This document shows positions 57,033 through 64,000 of a stretch of DNA of 64,000 bases, piece after piece. Below the pieces are notes generated by a model. It did not search any database. It was not told the origin of the DNA and was given only the letters and a program-made list of their open reading frames with translations. Made by a program: the position numbers and the translations under genes. The DNA comes from Zhengitettix transpicula (lineage: Eukaryota > Arthropoda > Insecta > Orthoptera > Tetrigidae): positions 115,216,100-115,280,099 of the forward strand of contig CM073590.1 of assembly GCA_037074705.1 (NCBI GenBank), read 5' to 3'. How positions within the stretch are numbered: position 1 is the first letter of the stretch; the number at the start of each line of letters is the position of its first letter.

Positions 57033-57615
57033 ACTTGTACGTCCATATGTCTTGTCAGGTCTTGACAGATTGTATCGACTGGTTTCTTTAAAAGCAGGAA
57101 AAATGTCTCAATCAAATCGATGAAAAGGTGACATACTATAAACACTTGAATGTAAATGGTTCCAGGAAAATATGTTTCTTAAATGTAAACTCTCTATTTA
57201 AATTCCGACCGTTAAATATACAATCGTTTACATTATACCCCAGGGGTTTTTCTCAGTCAACAAAAAATAAAATAAAATTCTTTAAAAATATTTACTGATA
57301 TTGAAATTAGTACATGATTTAGGAAATGGTCATAGTCCTCTTTCTGGTCATAATAAATTACATACAATTTAGTACGGTCGTATACCATCGTATTGTCTTT
57401 TTTAAATATTTATAAATATATATATTTATATATATATAATTTCTAGAGAATTTCAATTTTTAACTACTATGACAATTGCTAAAAGTTTCCACTAAATTAA
57501 AAATAATAAAAATTTTTAAGGTGACCTGGCCGTGAGCAGCACTAGAAATATAGTATTTGAAACATAAACTTTAAATAATTTTTATTATATATAATAATAA
57601 TATTATATATACAAT
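57033..57615. other. AT-rich DNA, nothing recognised
   Basis: Simple AT-rich repeats near 57411-57440 and 57583-57615; no genes. Confidence 0.5.
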
Positions 57616-57617
57616 AT

Positions 57618-57740
57618 ATTGTCCCTTTCGTCATGTGCTAAGAAGAGCCTAGAGAAACACAACTGCACTGGTCAGTTGACAACACTTAAAAGCTTTTTGG
57701 CTATCTTTCTTATTTATTATTTTCAATCAGACGTAATTTT
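57618..57740. repeat. Foldback/hammerhead-type repeat, rearranged fragment
   Basis: TTGTCCCTTTCGTCATGTGC, then AAGAAGAGCCTAGAG and CACAACTGCACTGGTCAGTT match the left arm and inner part of the repeat at 33302. The outer flank GGCTATCTTTCTTATTTATT, then TTTTCAATCAGACGTAA follows directly, so the right arm is deleted. Confidence 0.72.
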
Positions 57741-57884
57741 TTTTATTTTATACAATAATTTGTTATTATTTTTTGTTGACTGATGAAAAACCACTGGGGT
57801 ACAAAAAAAATAATGCAATACATATAAAAGCGTCTGTATTCAATGAAAATTAACACTGCGATTATTAATTACTAATTAAAGACA

Positions 57885-58045
57885 AAAAGGTGTTAAATAA
57901 CACGCAACGTTTTTGCAGTCCTTGTTGCTTTCGTCAGGTGAAGAATAATCGTAACAGCTGTAAGAACGACAAGCAGCTCAAACCAGGTAGCAACATTTTT
58001 TTTTCACCTGACGTAAGCAACAAGGATTGTACAAAAGTTGCCTGA
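57885..58045. repeat. Foldback/hammerhead-type repeat, divergent subfamily
   Basis: AAATAACACGCAACGTTTTT, then GCAGTCCTTGTTGCTTTCGT and CAGGTGA on the left; TTCACCTGACGTAAGCAACA, then AGGATTGTACAAAAGTTGCC on the right, as imperfect inverted arms. The core words are CTGACGA with AAAAC on the left (minus) and CTGACGT with CAAAAG on the right, so both are mutated. It is closest to the half-copy at 48190. Confidence 0.72.
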
Positions 58046-58762
58046 GAAATATTATAATAAAATTTTTGACATTTCATTCTTAAATATTGAAATATTATTT
58101 TCCTCTCCCATACATCGAAAACTAATTGATTTCATCAGCACAACAGAGAAATATTATCTTTTTAAAAAAATGAGACGTCACTATAAAAAATACTATAAGA
58201 TCCCATATCTTGAAAAATAAACACCTAAATTATGAAAAGATTTATAATTATAATAACATATTTTGTTAACTTAGAAACTTGTAAATTATTTATAAGCTAT
58301 TTTATACACATATGTCATAGTTGATATAATAATTTATAAGTACATACGGTTCGAAAATGGTTCCTATCTCTCATCCAAAACTGACGATATTAATTCATAA
58401 CGATTGGATGAGAATTGTCAAACCAATAAACTACTCAGTTATTTGTCATCTTGATTTGTACTACATAAAACACTTAGAACCGTCCAAAAATATGTAACAC
58501 ATACATAAAAATGGAGTTAAAAATATAAATAGTAGCATTTTTTAATTAATCTACTAATAAATATTTTAAGAGTATGGTTTAACCATTTTGATATAATTTT
58601 TATAATACGGTAATTTTTATTTCATTGTCAACATTTCAACTGTTTATTTTTGATAAATATTTAATACAAATTGATAATGCGTTTAGATAATGTAGAAATA
58701 TTTGCAAAAGAAATCATAACATCTTATTCATGAAATTATTTAGTCAATCTAGTTAGTGTCAT

Positions 58763-58766
<4 letters not shown>
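58046..58766. other. AT-rich DNA, nothing recognised
   Basis: No recognised feature up to the TA run. Confidence 0.5.

Positions 58767-58803
<37 letters not shown>
58767..58803. repeat. TA microsatellite, left of LTR
   Basis: About 18 TA units ending exactly at the LTR start. Confidence 0.93.
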
Positions 58804-58806
<3 letters not shown>

Positions 58807-59758
58807 AGTAATTAGTAATTATTCCATTATTATAATTATAAAGTTGGATTGTAGAGGACTTATTATTGAATATAAAGCATACGGCGCAACACATACGCGG
58901 CGACACAAAGAAATAATGTATTGTTGGAGTTGAGAAAGCGGTACGCGCTCAAAATCTACGAGACGAACAGTTAGTCGGACGGCAGACACAGATGCAGGCA
59001 GACATCAATTCAGCAAATTCATATTATAAAAAGTCTGCGGATCCCAAATTATGAGTAGGGCTATCTAGGAAGTCCAACGGCGAGATATAATAGTTTACAT
59101 AAAACGCAAGTAAACAGTTTTGACAGAGAGACTTATAAAATCGCAGTTTGGAAGCAGAAGTTTTGCTTCACAAACTGAACTAATTTTTCGCATCGAGAGA
59201 CTTCAATGAGACCTACGTCCGGAAACTAGCTGATGAGATGATCGAGGTTCCAGAATAGCAGAGATCCAGAGCAACTACCGTGTGTTCAAATTCTAATGAG
59301 TAGAATCAGTGATATCCCCAAATCGTTTGCACGAAAACCCAAAAATTGTGACCTGGGCGGCCGTAAGTAGAAAACTCTAAAATTGATTGTAAACCACTTT
59401 TTAAAAGATATGTCAGATCGTTCTTTAATTATTTCGTTTCTTTAATTATTCACTTCGTTAATTATTTACTTATTTAATTGTTTAGTTCTGTAATTTAAAT
59501 TCAATCTTTAGTCATATTTTCGTCCACAATTAATTTCGTCGATGTTCAGACGAATTAATTTACCTAAAAAGCTAAATGTAAATGATTGTAAATTCAATTC
59601 ACCCATTTATCAAACCCAGATAAAGACCCTGAGATTCCAAATATTATTGTGTAATTTTATTGTGTATTTAAAACCTTAATAAATTTGAATAATTGTTTTC
59701 TAATAATAGTTATTTTTATTTAGCCACAGTCATTATTAGTAGTTTATATAAATTTATT

Positions 59759-59761
<3 letters not shown>
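58804..59761 (+). mobile_element. Solo LTR, ATAT-targeting family, inserted in a TA microsatellite
   Basis: Starts TGTAGTAATTAGTAATTATT and ends AAATTTATTACA, 958 bp, with ATAT on both sides (58800-58803 and 59762-59765). Homology to the other copies is clearest at AAACCCAGATAAAGACCCTG (about 59614). The primer-site-like block of copies 1 and 2 is not seen. The middle is GC-richer. It lies inside a TA microsatellite split into two runs. Confidence 0.7.

Positions 59762-59798
<37 letters not shown>
59762..59798. repeat. TA microsatellite, right of LTR
   Basis: About 18 AT units immediately after the LTR end; together with 58767-58803 it marks the interrupted array. Confidence 0.93.
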
Positions 59799-59803
<5 letters not shown>

Positions 59804-60890
59804 GTATAAAAATTAAACGTTCATTAGAATGCAATATAGATGCTGTATTTTTATTTTCGCGAGTTAAAAACCTTTGCTTGATAACTTAAAAATTTATTTG
59901 AGTACCGATTATTTCTTGCAGTCTCGAAATGAGAGGTAATATTTTCCTAATTATAGATTATTAGATTTCTCCTTACCCAGCACAGGAGTTAGTCGCAGGG
60001 CATTGTGATACAACCTGCCGGGATTTTCTTGTTCCCACAGGTGGCAGCATCTTAATAGCGTTGTTGCAGAATGGCCTTTAAACCTTCTAAATTATCTCTC
60101 TACTCAGAACTGCAGCCTCAAATAACATGATTCCAAACTGCGAAGAAAACAGGCATATCAGTTATATATTTAGTATTATAAAAAATAAGTTTTCATATCT
60201 ATTTGCAGTCATTATTTGTATTGAAAAATTACGTTTTTTCTATATGAACAGAATAATAAAAGGAGCACATTTATCTACTTTACTAAAGCGTTTCAAAAAC
60301 TTATGAAGGTTATGTATTTTTTAAAATAAAACATCGTAATTCAGTAGCCTGATACGTAAAATTATTTTTCTCCTTGACTAAATATTATTAACAACATTTT
60401 ATCATTTTTCAGACATATCATCAGGGAATTTATAAAAAACACAAGTTGAATGGACTTCAAGTAATTTTTTTGTAGGAAATTTATCTGGATACTTATTTAG
60501 GAAACGAAAGTCGAGCACTTTCTTACCGAAATATACCTGCTAGTAAACTTGAAGTACAAGCATTATAATTTATCAAACATCTAAAATTTACTATCTTTGA
60601 TGCACAATAAACAATTTTGTGAACCATAATTTAATATAAGCTAAATACAATACACATAATCGAATAACATTTTCAATTCTATTATGTTCGTCTACATTTT
60701 TTTTTCATTCTATGAAAAATCCACAAGATTATTACTATTCTCTCTCATACCGCTCAATAACAATATAAATATTCTATTTTCAGTTACATAATAAATTACA
60801 AATCGCCATAGCTACACCTATTCTGAAGAATAAAAAATTATCTCACAACTATGATGCGACAAAAAAAATACAGCCATGATAAAAAGCAAT
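59799..60890. other. AT-rich DNA, nothing recognised
   Basis: No recognised feature. Confidence 0.5.
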
Positions 60891-60899
60891 GTTCAATAT

Positions 60900-61421
60900 G
60901 AGGCGGTCTGCGAGGGCTCCCTAGCCGGCAGAACCTTGTAGGAGAGATACGAAGGGGCTACCTTTGAGGATGCCTTTTCCTCTCCGTTTTTGAACTAAGG
61001 TTCCCACAAGCCGAGGCACCTCGGCCTGTTCCGAGAGGTGTATGTTCCGGGGTCACAGACCTTGGGCATACGGTAAGAGTTGTCCACTATTACACCTGGA
61101 ATAGTCGGCCAGCTTCCTCATAAACTGGTCGAGGCACGGAGAAGGCAATGCTGCGTCCCCACAGCAAACACCTCTCCCGCTATCGGAAGGGCATGGGACA
61201 AGTACCCAATGCCCGACCTACCTGATGCAGATTTGTCCTGCATTTCTTTAGGCGAATGCCGGGTAGGATCCTTAAAATATAGCCCGGGGGCTTTAGTTAA
61301 CCCTTGGCTACCTTCCTCTACTCTTCCACATCCCCCATTTCAAATCCCTTTCCTACGCTACAAGAGGGAAGTTGCCACTATGTGAATTACCCTATACATA
61401 GCCTGTCTACACCCAAAAAAA
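60900..61421 (+). mobile_element. Family A retroposon, full length, with target duplication
   Basis: GTTCAATAT at 60891-60899 and 61422-61430 is a 9-bp target duplication. The element starts GAGGCGGTCTGCGAGGGCTC, passes GGCAGAACCTTGTAGGAGAG, and ends AGCCTGTCTACACCCAAAAAAA. With 49334-49852 it defines the full length (about 520 bp). The 101-codon frame at 61080-61385 is interrupted or shifted in other copies and is not considered coding. Confidence 0.9.
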
Positions 61422-61430
61422 GTTCAATAT

Positions 61431-62220
61431 TTAGTTAAGGAATAATTGCCTCGAATTTAAACATTTGAAGTACAGTAAAAATTTAATTCTATTACTTTAT
61501 AGGTGGGGTTTTTTATTTACAGATTTTAAATTACGTAAAATGAAAATAATTTAATTAATTTAGAAATAATAATTTAATTATACAAAACTTAAAACTGAAT
61601 TAAATATTAAATTGTTGAATTAATCGTAGGGAGAAATAGTCCCAAGGTTATTGCTGGGGTGAACCTTTATGAATATGTTATTCGGCAACTGTAGGAACCT
61701 GGCAGTTCAATACTTGGTTAAAACTATTTTTAACGATACCATGTAGTCGTTATTGTTGTGGTCGGTGTGGTCATATTTCTGCATACTCCGTTCTGGCGTC
61801 GGTCTGCGGAGCGCCGTTGGGAGTCTACAATTCTCCATATTATTGGGATAGTTCTGGGAGAACGGAAAAGCGAAAAGAATAAGTTAGGAAAGGAAATAGG
61901 AAAGAATTAGGGTTCTTGAATGCCTTGGTACGCAGATTCACAGTCTGAAAATGTATGTAGAACACAACACTTGAAGTATAAATATAAAATTAATTGAAAA
62001 GAGAGGATATGGAAAGACCAAGAGCCAACCATCTTGGTCGAGCATCGAAAAGCGACTCTGAAGATTTCTTAGAGATTATCGAGGACGGGAAATTCCTTCA
62101 TTATATCGAACCAAAAGTGGGGATCCGATAGTATTTAAAAAATGGCCGCCAAAAGCTAAAACATAGTCAGGTTTTTCTGTCGTCTTGCTTTCACACGTCA
62201 GGGGCAAAATGTAAGGGAAG
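61431..62220. other. AT-rich DNA with a GC-richer patch, nothing recognised
   Basis: 61740-62130 is GC-richer but has no long open frame or recognised repeat. Confidence 0.45.
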
Positions 62221-62226
62221 ACAGTT

Positions 62227-62667
62227 TTTTTAGAGTAACAGGCTACATGTGGCTAATCCATATGGTGGCAACTCCCCTTTAATAGCATAGGAAGCGATTT
62301 TAAAGGGGGGATGCGGAAGGGTAGAGGAAGATAACCAACGATAACTAGGGTTATAGTTTAAGTATCCTACACGGCATTCGCCTAAAAGTGATGCAGGACA
62401 AACCCTATAAAGCTCTAAACAGATAGTTTGCTGTGGGGACGAAGAATTACCTTCTCCCAGCCTCGATCAGTTTAGGAGGCAGCTGGCCGACTGTTCCAAT
62501 GAGGACAGAGGACAACTCTTACCGTATGCCCAAGATCTGCTATCCCGGAACATACATACACCTCTCTAAACAGGCTGAGGTGCCTTATTTAAAAAAACGG
62601 AGTGAGTAAAAATGCATCCCCAAAGGTAGCCCTCTCCGTCTCTCCAGAAGATTCTGCCTGCGAGAGA
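62227..62667 (-). mobile_element. Family A retroposon, internally deleted, with target duplication
   Basis: T-run and TAGAGTAACAGGCTACATGT at the left; TCCAGAAGATTCTGCCTGCG then AGAGA at the right. ACAGTT at 62221-62226 and 62668-62673 (extended, with mismatches, as GAAGACAGTT/GAGAACAGTT) is the target duplication. A deletion near 62405-62425 removes the segment from the TAGAAAAACCTGCATCAGG block to the GGGAGAGG block. Confidence 0.87.
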
Positions 62668-62675
62668 ACAGTTGT

Positions 62676-64000
62676 CACGGGCAGAATTGACAAACGTCGC
62701 CAGAAGGCTATTATTCTTTTGCTTGGTGGTTCAATTTTAGTCTGGGTGAATTACGCTTCCGGGACTCTTAATTCTACCTGTTCAATCTTTGGACGTCACT
62801 AGGTATGACAGGAAATATTTCTCAAACTTTCATCATGATCCTTCTTAACGTATTCTGTGCTACAAGTCTGAGGAATACCCAGTTTGAATGACCAACAAAA
62901 GCTACTTAGCTTTCAAAATAATCTTCGCGTAAATACCAATCATTAAATTAAATAACTGTAAAACTTTAAATTCGAAAATTAATCATAAAATACTGTTAAA
63001 CTTATTATTCAATCAAGAAAGGTTTCTCGTGTTTCTAACCGGGTAATGTTGGTAAATAGCGACGTTTCTAATGGTTATAACTGCCATTATTTCTTTCAGC
63101 CTGTGTTTACTAATAATACCCAGTTGGAAAGCCGAGAAACCTTTCTTCATGTAATTCACCGGGAAAGCCTTCCATCGTTATTATTATTGTAATATATCAA
63201 ATTTTTCTACAATAAAGTAAAAACTCAGGCTGGATTCTCGTAATTACTAATTTTAACCCCTTTCACGTTCCTTAGTTACTAATATTATCATTATATTTTT
63301 GTTAGTTGCTGATATGTGAAGGACTATACAGTCACGTACTCTTACTGCATGGAAGTTTTTTTTCTTTTATAAATTCAATGTTTCGTAAAGTGACTTTGAA
63401 TTTATTGACTGTTATGCTGTCTCCTATTCCCAAGTAGTTTTCTTTTTTCTCCTGCCAACCTACTGAGCAGGCTATACCAAACACAAGGATTAGTGAAAAA
63501 ATAATTTCTCACAATCTTAGCTATTGATTTTGTTTCAGTCTAAATATTGCCCGTAATTTTCCCGTTTCTATTTCTATAGTGAATACAATTTAGTATTTTA
63601 TTAGAGAAAATGCTGTTTCAGTCTTATTGAATTTTAGTCGGAACTTTTCAATGCATATTTTTAAGTAATTCTTTCAAAAGTTAAGTTTACTATAAATAAT
63701 GAACACTATAAAAGAATGTACATCGCATATATAAATACAGTTATATTGTAAAATTAAGTTTTTATATTTATTATTGTTACGTTATTACTACGTTAAAGTT
63801 TGGTTACGTAGGTGGGACTGAAACAACAAACCCAACGTGAAATTCATGTTCCGCATGCAAATGCGTTGATTCAGCATGTTGTTTGACTGTAAGTAACTTA
63901 GCGAAGTTGAAGGCTCGCTGAATAGTCAGCCAGGACCACGTTACGTTAAAGCTTGCACCGTGAGGGCCATCTGACTGAATGTGACTTCAAACCGCACGCG
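62676..64000. other. AT-rich DNA; GC-richer end with an octamer motif
   Basis: Mostly AT-rich. 63790-64000 is GC-richer and contains CATGCAAATGCG (POU octamer ATGCAAAT) and a GTAAGT donor-like string at 63889. No coding call is possible at the window edge. Confidence 0.45.

Noticed and set aside
1..64000. CRISPR arrays, bacterial operons, ribosome binding sites, prophage
   Set aside because: No regularly spaced identical repeats or prokaryotic gene organisation; the content is animal nuclear DNA.

Overview
The window looks like non-coding DNA from a large, repeat-rich, AT-rich animal genome. The content (mariner transposons, non-autonomous Helitrons, a tRNA-derived SINE, a LINE fossil, solo LTRs, and repeats carrying hammerhead-ribozyme-like motifs of the kind known from Penelope-like elements) suggests an arthropod, probably an insect with large introns and intergenic regions. 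A polyneopteran such as a cockroach is my guess, from general resemblance only. I recognise no intact host gene. The window could be intergenic or lie inside a very long intron; one 48-base candidate micro-exon (33884-33931) fits the second option.

Layout, left to right. The left edge cuts a mariner transposase (1-778). Two solo LTRs of one family sit head to head at 3061-3999 (-) and 4006-5027 (+); two more copies are at 51896-52912 (-) and 58804-59761 (+). All four are flanked by ATAT target duplications. From 6 to 8.5 kb there are fragments of a foldback repeat with ends near AATACCACACAACGTTTC. The tRNA-derived SINE lies at about 12.52-12.77 kb, with a 3' fragment at 15.3 kb. An unclassified poly(A)-tailed retroposon of about 0.5 kb (called family A here) occurs as a dozen copies or fragments between 10.9 and 62.7 kb, several with clear target-site duplications. 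It is clustered and nested at 45.8-46.9 and 49.2-49.9 kb. A LINE reverse-transcriptase C-terminus fossil occupies 25.76-26.72 kb (-), and its 3' end recurs at 51.69 kb.

Two non-autonomous Helitrons lie in opposite orientation at 28105-29681 (-) and 30341-31754 (+). Each has TC...CTAG ends inserted between A and T, and the first carries five tandem units of about 272 bp. A second mariner, inactivated, is at 37832-38850 with both terminal repeats and TA duplications. Just downstream is an 18-base match to a tRNA-Lys primer-binding site (39041-39058). A near-perfect palindrome with 67-bp arms lies at 56878-57032.

The most interesting pattern is a set of motifs with CTGANGA, a short hairpin, then GAAACGTT or GAAACGTC. 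They recur at 8.4, 33.3, 33.5, 48.2, 54.9 and 55.0 kb, with relics at 6.7, 29.8, 56.9 and 57.9 kb. The hairpin (helix II) sequence differs between copies but remains self-complementary in several. This is the architecture of type I hammerhead ribozymes. In the foldback repeats the motifs occur as outward-facing inverted pairs. The remaining stretches are AT-rich sequence in which I see only simple repeats and short local duplications.
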